The notes under the pieces are model-generated. The model was not told the origin of the DNA. It saw only the letters and a program-made list of their open reading frames with translations, and did not search any database. This document shows positions 51,371-60,761 of a DNA stretch of 64,000 nt, piece by piece (the stretch's first letter is position 1; each line of letters begins with the position of its first letter). The DNA is from CAZAMB01 sp964486335 (GTDB lineage: Bacteria > Planctomycetota > Phycisphaerae > UBA1845): the NCBI GenBank assembly GCA_964486335.1, contig CAZAMB010000003.1, forward strand, positions 221,114-285,113, written 5' to 3'. Both the position numbers and the translations under genes were made by a program.

Positions 51371-52639
51371 ATGACCAAGCACCGCATTGCAGTCCTTTTC
51401 GTCCCTCTAATCACGAGTATTGTCGCCGCCGCACCGCTCGGCACGGCGATCACTTACCAGGGACAACTCAAGTCAGAAGGCGTTCCGATCATCGGCTCCG
51501 CCGATTTGCGATTTACGCTCTGGGACGCGGCCACTGGCGGAAACTTCGATCCGGACATTCTGACCACAACCGACGTTCCGGTCGTCAACGGCTTCTTTTC
51601 CGTCGAGCTCGACTTCGGCTCCGGAGCTTTCGAAGGCTCAAAAAAATGGCTTGAAATAGAAGTCCGTTATCCCGCCGCGCGCGGCGGCGCGTTCACCCGA
51701 CTTGCTCCGCGACAACCGATCACCGCCGCGCCGTACGCGCTTTACGCCTTAAACTCGCCAGGCGGTGGCGGAGGAGGAACCCTCGATGCCGCCTACGATT
51801 TCGGAGGACCCGGAATAGGTCGAACCATCAACGCTGACTCCGGTCCGGTCAACATCGCCGGATCCAATGGGCTTACTGTTACCGGGCCGGTCGGAGTCGG
51901 CACCATCGACCCGCAGTTCGAACTCGACGTCTTCGACGCCGACACGTCATCTGGAGTGCCTTCGGCAACTTACGACACGCGCCTGGGAGTCCGTCACGAC
52001 TTGACCACGCTCGGACTAGGTACTTCCAGTCGCTGGTTCTACATGAAGGCAGGCGCCGACGCCACGCTGACACGAAACGACGGTGCCGACCTTCACTTTG
52101 AGATCGAAGTTGATCGGAGCGCAAGCCCCGTTTCACAAATGACGCTGACGGAAGGCGGCAATCTGGGCATTGGGACCATAAGCCCCAAAGGCCGCCTGCA
52201 TGTGAATGGAGATTACTATGGGCGCGGTCATCTCTGGCTCCACGCCTTTGAGGGGGACGGGCAGTCGGGCACCGCATACATCCAGGCCCGCGATACCTCC
52301 GCCACTTCGCACATCGATCTTCAATTCCGCACCAAGAGCGGTGCCACCTACCGTGACAGCATGAGACTTGAATCCAATGGTGACGTCATCATACCCGGAA
52401 AACTGGTTCCCGGATCAATCGACATTGGCTATGAAATCGTCAGCGCCGAGTCGCTGGACGATCTTTCCCTGACCGTTGAATGTCCGCAGGGAAAGCGCAC
52501 GCTCGGGGGTGGTTGTTTTTGTAACGCCGTGAACACGGTTGTAGCCTCTCGACCGGCCTCTTCTGGAACCGCCTGGTTCTGTTCTTGCCTCGACTCTGGG
52601 TACATTCATGTCGACGCCATTTGTGCAAATGTCAACTAG
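51371..52639 (+). CDS. Secreted protein, paralogue 1 (shared N-terminal module)
   Basis: The 422-residue product has a signal peptide (AVLFVPLITSIVAAA) and then a module also found in the next gene: PLGTAITYQGQLKSEGVPI, ADLRFTLWDAATGG, VELDFGSGAFEGSKKWLEIE and APRQPITAAPYALYALN. After a Gly-rich linker comes a region with GIGTISPKGRLHVNG-type strands, as found in tail-fibre-like trimeric proteins, and a Cys-rich end (GGGCFCNAV, CSCLDSG). The GGAGG site 7 bases before ATG 51371 decides the start over TTG 51365. It is probably a surface or extracellular protein; no enzymatic motif was found. Confidence 0.75.
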   Translation: MTKHRIAVLFVPLITSIVAAAPLGTAITYQGQLKSEGVPIIGSADLRFTLWDAATGGNFDPDILTTTDVPVVNGFFSVELDFGSGAFEGSKKWLEIEVRYPAARGGAFTRLAPRQPITAAPYALYALNSPGGGGGGTLDAAYDFGGPGIGRTINADSGPVNIAGSNGLTVTGPVGVGTIDPQFELDVFDADTSSGVPSATYDTRLGVRHDLTTLGLGTSSRWFYMKAGADATLTRNDGADLHFEIEVDRSASPVSQMTLTEGGNLGIGTISPKGRLHVNGDYYGRGHLWLHAFEGDGQSGTAYIQARDTSATSHIDLQFRTKSGATYRDSMRLESNGDVIIPGKLVPGSIDIGYEIVSAESLDDLSLTVECPQGKRTLGGGCFCNAVNTVVASRPASSGTAWFCSCLDSGYIHVDAICANVN

Positions 52640-52927
52640 TCTTGCCCAGGCTGGCAATACCGCGCCGACCGATGACAATTGCTCCGGGCTTTGTGCGCGG
52701 CGAGCCCCATCACGGGCAACGATTCGCCGCATGAATCCTGAACGGCCCATCTGGGTGTCGCCGGCCCCGAACACGGCCGTCGCCGTGCCATCGCTGTTGG
52801 CACAACCGAAGCACCCGCTTTTTCCGAGCTGCTTGTACCTACTTTACGTTTACTGTCGTGAGCACACTCTCGCCCCGTGCGACGCAAGAATCGCCTGGGC
52901 GCGGGGTGCGGAAACGAGGGAATCCAC

Positions 52928-54985
52928 ATGAACGCCTATCGAACTGCGATGCTGGTCCTATTTGGTTGCGTTTCCGCCGCCGGTGCGGTTCCGTTGGGAA
53001 CGGCTTTCACTTTCCAGGGTCAACTTAAGGCCGACGGTCTCCCCATCAACGATCTGGCCGACCTGCGATTCACTCTTTGGGACGCTGCGGCAGGTGGAAC
53101 CGCCGACGCCGATGTGCGCACGCAAAGTGCGGTCGCCGTCGTCAACGGCCTCTTCACCGTCGAACTCGACTTCGGCTCCGGAGCTTTCGAAGGCTCGAAA
53201 AAGTGGATCGAAGTCGAAGTGCGCTACCCTGCGGGCGCAGGACCGTTCGTGCTGCTTACGCCTCGTCAACCTCTCACCGCCGCGCCCTACTCCGCATATT
53301 CGCTCAACGCCGACCGCATCGACGGACTCGACTCATCCGCGTTTCTGACCTCCAATTCCGTACCGCTTGTCCTCACGGGTTCCGACCCGATCGGCGTCAT
53401 CCGCGGAGAGAACAATTCGTCCTTAAACAACTCAGCGGGCATCGTCGGGACCGCGACCGCGGGATCAGGCATCACCTACGGCGGATGGTTTCAAAGTTCG
53501 GGCGAAAACGGGCGCGGGGTGTTCGGTTTCGGCAGCTCTACTTCCGGCACCGGTACCACCTACGGCGGCGAGTTCAGAAACAACAGCTCACAGGGTGCCG
53601 GAGCTTTTGGCTATGCCCTTGCGAGCAGCGGTTCGACGAGCGGGCTCCACGGACAAACCCTCAGCACCGCCGGCCGTGGTGTCTCCGGAGTTGCCTTCGC
53701 CCCCAGCGGTACAACCTACGGCGGGCACTTCGAAACCCACAGCCCGACCGGAACCGGCGTGCTTGGCACAACCAATACCGGAAGCGGGCCCGGCGTCGGC
53801 GTGCATGGTCGGACCGCTAGTTCTAGCGGGCGCGGCGTGTTCGGGGAGGCAACTTCGGGAACAGGCCTCACCATCGGCGTCTCGGGAAGCACCGCCAGCA
53901 CCTTCGGCGTAGGCGTATTCGGCCAATCCACGGCAACCACGGGGGTCTCCTACGGCGGCCAATTCCTTTCCGCGAGCACTGAAGGCAGCGGAGTTCTAGG
54001 CTGGGCCACCGCCTTTTCCGGTCAGGTTTATGGCGTACACGGCCGCACGTCTAGCTACCAAGGTGCGGGCGTCCTCGGAGAGGCGGGCGCAGCAGGAGAG
54101 GCGGGCGTTCTAGGTCGCAGCGAAGCCGAGCACGCTCCTGGTGTGGAGGGACAAGGAAGACACATCGGCGTTCATGGCAACGCTTTCTCGGAAGACTCCA
54201 CATACGATCCTGTAGGCGTGCGCGGTTTCGCAAACTCGACCACCGGCCCAGCCTATGGCGGGAGCTTCCAAGCCTGGTCCGGCGTCGGCGTTCTTGGGTG
54301 GGTCGTCGGCCAAAGCCCATCCGCCATCGGTGTTCAGGGATTCGTTTACCACCCGGAAGCCTACGGGGTGTACGCTAACGGAAACCTCGGCGCAACCGGC
54401 ACCAAATCGTTCCAAATCGACCATCCCGACGACCCGGAAAACAAGTACCTGCGTCATTTCAGCGCCGAAAGCCCGGAGGTCATCAACTTCTATTCCGGCA
54501 CAGTGACGCTTGATGACACCGGAGAGGCCGTTGTGGAACTGCCCCCCTACTTCGCCAAGATCAACACCGACCCGCGATATCAGTTGACCGCCGTCGGAGC
54601 GCCGATGCCCATGCTCCACGTCGCCGAGGAAATCGATCTGCGCGACCTCGTCGCCGGCGCCGCCGCGACCGCCACTCAACTCGCCCCGACTTGCTCGTTT
54701 CGCATCGCCGGCGGGAAGCCCAACGCCAGGGTCTCCTGGGAGGTCAAGGCCGTCCGAAACGACTTGTACGTCCGCCACTCTAACCCGCGCTCCGTCCTCG
54801 AAAAACCTGCCGCCGAACGAGGAACCTACGAGCGGCCCGAGTTCTACGGCCAACCGCGCGAGAAGAGACCCCATTACAATGTGACTCGCGACCTGCCGGT
54901 TCCGAACCGCCCGAACGCGCAGCCGTCGCAGCCCCCATCGCGCGCCGCCGACTCCATCGGCAACTTGCCTCAAACACGGAATTAG
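52928..54985 (+). CDS. Secreted repeat protein, paralogue 2
   Basis: The 685-residue product has a signal peptide and the same module as its upstream neighbour (PLGTAFTFQGQLKADGLPI, ADLRFTLWDAAAGG, VELDFGSGAFEGSKKWIEVE). The centre (about 170-460) is built of imperfect repeats of about 20-25 residues, each with YGG.F or GVHGRT followed by GRGVFGEA or GVLGWA, a collagen- or fibre-like Gly-rich beta pattern. The C-terminal domain contains GTKSFQIDHPDDPENKYLRH and VELPPYFAKINTDPRYQLTA, a widespread C-terminal domain of bacterial surface proteins. The GAGGG-containing site precedes ATG 52928. The 288-base gap upstream has no gene. Confidence 0.75.
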   Translation: MNAYRTAMLVLFGCVSAAGAVPLGTAFTFQGQLKADGLPINDLADLRFTLWDAAAGGTADADVRTQSAVAVVNGLFTVELDFGSGAFEGSKKWIEVEVRYPAGAGPFVLLTPRQPLTAAPYSAYSLNADRIDGLDSSAFLTSNSVPLVLTGSDPIGVIRGENNSSLNNSAGIVGTATAGSGITYGGWFQSSGENGRGVFGFGSSTSGTGTTYGGEFRNNSSQGAGAFGYALASSGSTSGLHGQTLSTAGRGVSGVAFAPSGTTYGGHFETHSPTGTGVLGTTNTGSGPGVGVHGRTASSSGRGVFGEATSGTGLTIGVSGSTASTFGVGVFGQSTATTGVSYGGQFLSASTEGSGVLGWATAFSGQVYGVHGRTSSYQGAGVLGEAGAAGEAGVLGRSEAEHAPGVEGQGRHIGVHGNAFSEDSTYDPVGVRGFANSTTGPAYGGSFQAWSGVGVLGWVVGQSPSAIGVQGFVYHPEAYGVYANGNLGATGTKSFQIDHPDDPENKYLRHFSAESPEVINFYSGTVTLDDTGEAVVELPPYFAKINTDPRYQLTAVGAPMPMLHVAEEIDLRDLVAGAAATATQLAPTCSFRIAGGKPNARVSWEVKAVRNDLYVRHSNPRSVLEKPAAERGTYERPEFYGQPREKRPHYNVTRDLPVPNRPNAQPSQPPSRAADSIGNLPQTRN

Positions 54986-55333
54986 TTCCGCGTGTTCATG
55001 ACCTGACAGGTAATGTTGAAGCCGGCGAGCCTACGCGTGCAAGTAAAGACCCCGGGGCACTTGATACCAATCGCCTAAGGCACTTTCCTCATTGGACTTC
55101 ATGGGGCACAATCAATGGTTGAGGACGGTGATTGCTTAGAAAGCGGCCTTCTTGACGCCGCTCATTTCAAATCGGATTCCTGGGCTTTCGACCAATACTT
55201 GCTGACGTGCCTGCTGAGTACAAACCGCCGGCCTGCCCAAAAGTCCATTCATTTTCGTTGAAACTGCAGACTTTGCGCTGCATCTTCCACAACGGAGAAC
55301 TCTGCAAGCACTTCTTTCCGCCCTATTTCTTCG

Positions 55334-55362
55334 TTGAATCGCTTGTCAGCTTCTCGTATACT
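55334..55362 (+). promoter_or_regulatory. Candidate sigma70 promoter of the subtilase gene
   Basis: TTGAAT (55334-55339) and TATACT (55357-55362) are separated by 17 bases, with four and five consensus matches. Transcription would start near 55369, which rules out reading the protein from further upstream. The rest of 54986-55437 has no gene. Confidence 0.6.
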
Positions 55363-55437
55363 GGTTGGGTCGGATGGAGGGATCGGGGAAAGAGGGTTGG
55401 CGCGACGAATCGGGTTGAGGAATCGGCGTCCGCGTCG

Positions 55438-57729
55438 ATGGGTGTACAGCACTTTCTCCTGCCTCTATCGCCCCCGCCAGTACTCTGCCGTCGGTCTCGC
55501 TGCGTCGGCTTGGGGAGTCCGCGCTTGCTCCGAACCTGTCTGATCGCTGCCGTTTTGGGAGTGGCCGCCGGCCCGGCGATCACCAAGACTCCCGACGCGC
55601 CGATGCAATCCACCTATACCTATTTCAAACAGCCCCGGCCATTTCAGCTCGACCCAACGCGGATCGCATTCACCACGCCGGATTCGACACCGGGCGCTTT
55701 TAGCGAAAGCGCTGTTCAACAATACTTGGGTGCTCAGGTCAACGATGTATCGCCTTTGGAAATCCCCGGTTGGCAAGTCGTTTCGCTGGACATCCCCTCG
55801 CACGAATCCGATGCCGTTTCGATCAACCGCCGCTTGGATGCGCTGATTGACATGCCGAGTATCGACTTCGTTTCGCCCGTGTTCATCGGCAACGACGGTG
55901 GCCCCGTCATCGTCACGTCCGAGTTGCTCATTCGTGTCGAACCCACTGTCATGGGCACATCAGCAGCCGAAGAATGGCTTTCAGACACCAACATCGGCGA
56001 CATCATCGTCCGTGATTGGGGCGGAATGCCAGGCGCGTTTCTGGTCCGCAGCAACCGTGGGAACGGGCTGGACGTATTGGCCGACGCGAATCGAGTGGCC
56101 ATGCTCTCGGAAGTCCGCTTTGCCGAACCCAACATGATGTTCACCGGAAGCGGCACGTTCATCCCCAATGATCAGGGGTTCTTGAATTGCTGGGGACTGG
56201 ACAACGTCGGTCAATTCAATGGCCAACCCGGTTTTGATATCGACGGACCGGAGGCATGGGACGTCACCTGGGGAGATCCCGGCGTCATCGCGGTCGTCAT
56301 CGACGTTGGAGTCCAACAGGATCACCCCGACATCCATCAAATCCCCGGAACCGACGTGACCAGCGATCCTTCCACCACCGGAGGCCCCGTCAATTCCTTC
56401 GATCGACACGGAACCGCCGTCGCTGGAAGCATCACCGCCTTCATGAACAACGGCATCGGCACCGTGGGTGTTGCCCCCGGCTGCGTAACTGCGTCCGCGA
56501 GAACATTCATTTCCATCGATGCAAATGGCAAATGGAAAACCATGATAAGCTGGACGGTCGACGCGCTCGACTGGGCACAGTCCATCGGTGCCCGCGTCAC
56601 CAACAACAGCAACTTCTATGGCTTCCAGTCCAGCGCCATCGCCGACAAATACGCCGAGACGCGTGCGGCCGGAATCGTCCATTTCGCCAGCGCGGGCAAT
56701 CGCGCGGTCGCCGTGCTCGAATATCCCGCGAGCCTCCCCTCGGTCCTGTCCGTCGGAGCGATGCACAACACCGGAGTCCCCACGACCTTCACCAATTTCG
56801 GTCAAGACCTGGACTTCGTCGCGCCCGGACAAGACATTTACACTACGGACCGGACGGGATTGGAAGGCTACATCTCGGGGAACTTCGTTTTCTTGTCCGG
56901 AACATCTTTTTCATCGGCCTATGCCGCCGGCGTCGCGGCGCTCTTCATTTCCACCCATCCAAACGCCAGTGCCGCCCTCGTCGAAGAAGCCCTTCGATTC
57001 ACTTCGACCGATCTTGGCGCGCCGGGTAGAGACGACGTCCACGGCTGGGGAATGGTGAACGCGGCCGCGGCGGCTTCATGGGACGGCGACTGTGACCAGA
57101 TCACCCCTCCGTCGCCCGAATCCGCCGGCTACAACAAGAACCGATACATTTCCTTCCATCCCCCTACCTCGCCGCGCCAAACCGCGATTCGCGTTGAAGT
57201 CACGAACGCCCAGCCGCCGCAAAGCGCGTTGATCGGACAAGTCTACTGGGTCGGCGAGCCGGCCGTGTATGTGGACAGCGTCATTCCCCCGACCACCTTC
57301 ACGGTTGCCAAACTCGTTTGTAGCCCCGTGTATCGAGATTGGACCGGCGTGGGCCTGATGCACGTCACCGGCCCCGCGATAGTTCCGCTCGCTTCCTATG
57401 CCGTGCAGTCGATCTTTGAGGCCTGCGACGTGAGCTCTGCCGGAGCGTTCTCTTCGCCTTTGGTCATTGCCACGGCGCGTTGGGGAGATGTCGCCGCACC
57501 TTTCAACCCACCGGATCCCCGAGTTCAGCCCGACTTTCTAGACGTGGCCGCCATCGTCGATCGATTCCGAAGCGCAATGGGTGCTCCAAGCACCTCGCGG
57601 ACTGACCTCGAGCCGGCCGAACCCAATCTGTCTGTCAGCTTCGCGGACATCGCTTTCGGCGTGGATGCGTTCAAGGGATTCGTCTACCCCTTCCCCCTCC
57701 CCTGCCCTTGCGGGACTCCATGTCCATGA
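55438..57729 (+). CDS. Secreted S8-family subtilisin-like serine protease
   Basis: This encodes 763 residues from ATG 55438, or 734 from TTG 55525, which has GGGGAG 7 bases upstream and yields a tidy signal peptide (LIAAVLGVAAGPAI); the true start is one of these. The catalytic triad is visible in S8 order: Asp in VIAVVIDVGVQQDHPDIH, His in DRHGTAVAGSITAF, the oxyanion Asn in HFASAGN and Ser in FLSGTSFSSAYAAGVAALF. A propeptide-like region of about 170 residues precedes it. The C-terminal part ends VSFADIAFGVDAFKGFVYPF, a tail type found on planctomycete exported proteins. It follows the two secreted paralogues on the same strand. Confidence 0.9.
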   Translation: MGVQHFLLPLSPPPVLCRRSRCVGLGSPRLLRTCLIAAVLGVAAGPAITKTPDAPMQSTYTYFKQPRPFQLDPTRIAFTTPDSTPGAFSESAVQQYLGAQVNDVSPLEIPGWQVVSLDIPSHESDAVSINRRLDALIDMPSIDFVSPVFIGNDGGPVIVTSELLIRVEPTVMGTSAAEEWLSDTNIGDIIVRDWGGMPGAFLVRSNRGNGLDVLADANRVAMLSEVRFAEPNMMFTGSGTFIPNDQGFLNCWGLDNVGQFNGQPGFDIDGPEAWDVTWGDPGVIAVVIDVGVQQDHPDIHQIPGTDVTSDPSTTGGPVNSFDRHGTAVAGSITAFMNNGIGTVGVAPGCVTASARTFISIDANGKWKTMISWTVDALDWAQSIGARVTNNSNFYGFQSSAIADKYAETRAAGIVHFASAGNRAVAVLEYPASLPSVLSVGAMHNTGVPTTFTNFGQDLDFVAPGQDIYTTDRTGLEGYISGNFVFLSGTSFSSAYAAGVAALFISTHPNASAALVEEALRFTSTDLGAPGRDDVHGWGMVNAAAAASWDGDCDQITPPSPESAGYNKNRYISFHPPTSPRQTAIRVEVTNAQPPQSALIGQVYWVGEPAVYVDSVIPPTTFTVAKLVCSPVYRDWTGVGLMHVTGPAIVPLASYAVQSIFEACDVSSAGAFSSPLVIATARWGDVAAPFNPPDPRVQPDFLDVAAIVDRFRSAMGAPSTSRTDLEPAEPNLSVSFADIAFGVDAFKGFVYPFPLPCPCGTPCP

Positions 57730-57889
57730 CAGAACGAATCCCTTTTGACGATAAGATGTGGTGCGCAGCTTACGCCGTGCACGCCGAAAATCGTCTCACT
57801 CGCGAAACGTGACGTTCCGCTGAATCAGATGTGACACACAAGAACGACTTGGTGCCACTCTAACGGGCTGTCACTGGAACCCCACGGCG

Positions 57890-59443
57890 TCAAAACTGGT
57901 TCGCCGGGACGTCGATCCCGCTGTCGATGTGCTGCTGGGTCGATTGCTCGCCGTCGAACGAAAACAGGATCGGTTCGTCGTCGATCCTCGCCGCCAGATG
58001 CACCGGCCGCTTCCAGGTCGACTGAATCTGTTTCAGCGTTTCCACCGCGTACTTGATTTCGATGTCCGCGCCCGTGTGGCTGTGACCGAGGTACAGTTCC
58101 CCGCGATTGCGGTAGTTGCCGTCCATGACATAGATGTACGGCTGGGCGTGATTCGTCAACATGAACAGAAGCTGCTGTTTGATCTTGTTGAAATCGCGAT
58201 TGACCACCACCATCTTCCCCGTCGCCGGATCCTGACGATAGTGATACAGATTCTGCTCATCGACGAACTCCGGCGTCAGGAATTCGTCCAGAAACGTCAC
58301 ATCATTGTACAACGCGCGAACCTGATAGATCTTCTCGCGCCCCGGCGATCCCCGACCTACGATGCGACCCTTCGGCGACTTTTCGCGCCCCCAATCGCGC
58401 CGAACCGCCAGGTCGTCACAAGCATCGTACTCCGGCCCGTACCGACCCGTGTTCCACCTCCGCTCGATGTCCCGAAACAGCTCGATCCCCATCTTGTACG
58501 GGTTAAGCCGACCCGGCGACGTCGCCAGCGTCCCCGAATGGTGCTCGCAATAATCGATCAACTCATCGTCGCGGAGAACGTAGTTGGTCATGATCGTCGA
58601 GTGCCAGTAGCTGGCCCAGCCCTCGTTCATGATCTTCGTTTGTCCCTGCGGCGCAAAGTAGTAAGCCTCCTCCCGAATGATCGAGAGGATGTCCGCTTCC
58701 CAGTCGCGCAACGGCGCGTTTTGCAGCAGGAACAGCAGCACGTCGCGCATCGGCCTCGCCGGAAACCGATCGCGGGCTTTTTCCTCTTCGACACGGTGCG
58801 ATTCGCGATCGCGTGCCATCCGCGACGGCGGATTGATGTAGCGGTCCATGTAGCTCTTGGCCGGGTAGCGTCGCGCTGCGTCTTCGTCCTCCGCTTCCGT
58901 GTAGCTGCGCACCTTCGGCTCAGCTTCGCGGCGCATGAAGACGGAGTGCGGGTCGATCAGGTTCTCGATCGACAGAAACGTATCGATCAGCTTCTCCACC
59001 CGATCCTGACCGTGCCGCTCGATGTATCGCCGCACGCGCGTCGCGTGGTTCGCCATCTCGTCCATCATCCGCCGATCCGTCCGGCTGAACCAGATGTTGT
59101 TCTTGAAAAAGTCGCAATGCGCGTACACGTGTGCGATCACCGTCTTGTGATCGACCATCATGTTGTCCACCAGCAGGTACGCGTAGCACGGGTTGTTGTT
59201 GATCACCATCTCGTAGATGCGGCTCAGGCCGTACTTGTGCTGTTTGCGCAGCCGCTCATACTCCATCCCAAACCGCCAGTGCGGATAGCGCTGCGGGAAT
59301 CCCCCGTAGGCCGCGAACTGAGACATCTGCTCCGAACTGAGCATCTCGAAGATCGTCGGAAAGAAGTCGAGCCCTTCGCGGCGCGCGAACTCGGCGATGC
59401 GCTCCGCCTCCACCGCAATTTCCCTGGGCAAAACGAGGTTCAT
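57890..59443 (-). CDS. SpoVR family protein
   Basis: The 517-residue protein belongs to the SpoVR/YcgB family: MNLVLPREIAVEAERIAEFA, a YPHWRFGMEYERLRKQHKYG block, NNNPCYAYLLVDNMMVDHKT, HCDFFKNNIWFS and EGWASYWHSTIMT. In Bacillus SpoVR affects spore cortex formation; in non-sporulating bacteria the family accompanies PrkA and DUF444 proteins in stress or nutrient-limitation responses. Here the gene is the last of that operon, with its ATG at 59443 placed 8 bases after the DUF444 stop; a longer reading to 59656 would overlap that gene. The SpoVR-DUF444-PrkA grouping is conserved widely. Confidence 0.92.
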   Translation of the reverse strand: MNLVLPREIAVEAERIAEFARREGLDFFPTIFEMLSSEQMSQFAAYGGFPQRYPHWRFGMEYERLRKQHKYGLSRIYEMVINNNPCYAYLLVDNMMVDHKTVIAHVYAHCDFFKNNIWFSRTDRRMMDEMANHATRVRRYIERHGQDRVEKLIDTFLSIENLIDPHSVFMRREAEPKVRSYTEAEDEDAARRYPAKSYMDRYINPPSRMARDRESHRVEEEKARDRFPARPMRDVLLFLLQNAPLRDWEADILSIIREEAYYFAPQGQTKIMNEGWASYWHSTIMTNYVLRDDELIDYCEHHSGTLATSPGRLNPYKMGIELFRDIERRWNTGRYGPEYDACDDLAVRRDWGREKSPKGRIVGRGSPGREKIYQVRALYNDVTFLDEFLTPEFVDEQNLYHYRQDPATGKMVVVNRDFNKIKQQLLFMLTNHAQPYIYVMDGNYRNRGELYLGHSHTGADIEIKYAVETLKQIQSTWKRPVHLAARIDDEPILFSFDGEQSTQQHIDSGIDVPANQF

Positions 59444-59451
59444 CGCGGCGG

Positions 59452-60549
59452 TTACCTCCCGGCGGCAAAAAAAGCCCGGATGCTGTCGTAAATGTCGTCC
59501 TTCGTGTTGACCCGCGTGGTGATCACCGCTTCCTGATCGGCGAGATGCTCGTGCAAAACGTTGATGAAGTTGCCGCTGCCGTAGGCGCTGGCCACTTGGC
59601 AGTACCCGAACATGTTGAGCGAACCCAGCATGTTCTCTTTCAGCAGCGTGCAGCACTCCCGGCTGTCCGATTCGCTGCTGTTGTCCCCGTCGGAAAAATG
59701 GAACAAATAAATATTCCAGTCCTGCGGCGAATAATGATTCTCGATCAGTTCCCGCGCGACGCGAAACGCACTGCTGATGCGCGTGCCGCCGTCTTCGCGA
59801 ACCCGGAAAAAAGTCTCCCGATCGACTTCCCCCGCACGAACATCATGAACGATGTACCGGCTCTCGATGCCCTGGTAGTTTTTCCGCAACCAGGCGTCGA
59901 TCCAGAACGCCTCCAGCCGCACGAGCTCCTTCTGCTCGTCGCCCATCGACCCCGAAACATCCATCATGTAGATGATGACCGCGTTGGACTGCGGGCTCAG
60001 CGTCGTCTTCCAGCTTCGAAACACCTTGTCGCGCCGCTCGAAAATAATCCTCGGCGCATCCGGATTGTACATGCCCGACATGATCTGCCGACGCAGCGCC
60101 CGCCGAAAAGTTCGCTTGAAATGCCGCAGCGATTCCGGACCCGACTGCCGGATGCCGCTGTAACGGTCCCGCTCGCTGGTGATCCGGTGCTTGCCCTTCG
60201 GCTTGATGCGAGGCAGTTTCAGTTCCTCACCGAGAATCTCGGCCAGCTCATCCAGCCCCACCTCGACCTCGAGCACGTGATGCCCTTCCTGCTCGCCCCC
60301 GGGACCGATCCCCCCCTGCCCCTCCACGGCGTCGCCGGGCTTGCCTTCGCCCTTGCCGACACCCGAATCGTTGTTGTCACCGTAGCGAAAATGCGGAATT
60401 TCAATCCCGCGAACCGGAATGGAAATGTACTTCTTGCCTTCCCGGCCGAGCAGTTCGCCGCGGCTCAGGAATTTGCGGAGATCCTCGCGAATCTTCCCCT
60501 TGACGATTCGCCGAAACCGCTGGTGATCTTTGTCAATCTGCACGCCCAT
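59452..60549 (-). CDS. DUF444 family protein (YeaH/YhbH)
   Basis: The 365-residue protein opens MGVQIDKDHQRFRRIVKGKI, followed by ISIPVRGIEIPHFRYG, a Gly-rich segment and a von Willebrand A-like domain with the MIDAS motif MMDVSGSM (about residue 200), then EGGTRISSAFRV-type segments and FHFSDGDNSSESD. The function is unknown, but members work with PrkA in nitrogen- or carbon-starvation responses. The ATG at 60549 is preferred over a TTG at 60576. The 211-base gap upstream holds inverted repeats and a small MITE-like element. Confidence 0.9.
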   Translation of the reverse strand: MGVQIDKDHQRFRRIVKGKIREDLRKFLSRGELLGREGKKYISIPVRGIEIPHFRYGDNNDSGVGKGEGKPGDAVEGQGGIGPGGEQEGHHVLEVEVGLDELAEILGEELKLPRIKPKGKHRITSERDRYSGIRQSGPESLRHFKRTFRRALRRQIMSGMYNPDAPRIIFERRDKVFRSWKTTLSPQSNAVIIYMMDVSGSMGDEQKELVRLEAFWIDAWLRKNYQGIESRYIVHDVRAGEVDRETFFRVREDGGTRISSAFRVARELIENHYSPQDWNIYLFHFSDGDNSSESDSRECCTLLKENMLGSLNMFGYCQVASAYGSGNFINVLHEHLADQEAVITTRVNTKDDIYDSIRAFFAAGR

Positions 60550-60560
60550 AAGTTCACAGA

Positions 60561-60590
60561 GGCAACGAGGTAACAAGGCAAGTAGGCAAC
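60561..60590. repeat. Left arm of an imperfect inverted repeat flanking the IVP gene
   Basis: This 30-base arm, GGCAAC-rich, is the reverse complement of 61207-61236 at 24 of 30 positions without gaps. Both arms consist of short GGCAA-type units, so part of the match reflects low complexity. The two arms enclose the IVP gene and the MITE-like element and could pair in the mRNA. Confidence 0.6.
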
Positions 60591-60600
60591 AACCCGTTAG

Positions 60601-60724
60601 TGTAGTGTCTCATGGATTTCTAATCATCAGCGAGCCGCGGGCTTCAGCCCGCGCGGATCCTCAAACGCCGTAATCGCCCCATTGTGCCCGACGACATACG
60701 ATGGGTTTCTTCTGAGACACTACA
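60601..60724. mobile_element. 124-bp MITE-like element with 12-bp perfect terminal inverted repeats
   Basis: TGTAGTGTCTCA at 60601-60612 is perfectly inverted as TGAGACACTACA at 60713-60724. The interior is non-coding and contains hairpin repeat copy C. The size and perfect ends suggest a non-autonomous transposable element, though no target duplication was recognised. It lies between the DUF444 and IVP genes. Confidence 0.5.
60630..60666. repeat. Dispersed 37-base hairpin repeat, copy C
   Basis: This third copy has a perfect central stem GCGGGC-TTCA-GCCCGC and the same flanks as copies A and B. It sits inside the 124-bp element with terminal inverted repeats. Confidence 0.7.
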
Positions 60725-60761
60725 TCAGCGCATGGTACCAATAACGGAAGAAGCCCCGCTC

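Noticed and set aside
57929..59491. 520-codon plus-strand open frame opposite spoVR
   Set aside because: It mirrors the SpoVR gene, which has clear family motifs; the opposite frame has Arg/Val/Leu-rich shadow composition.
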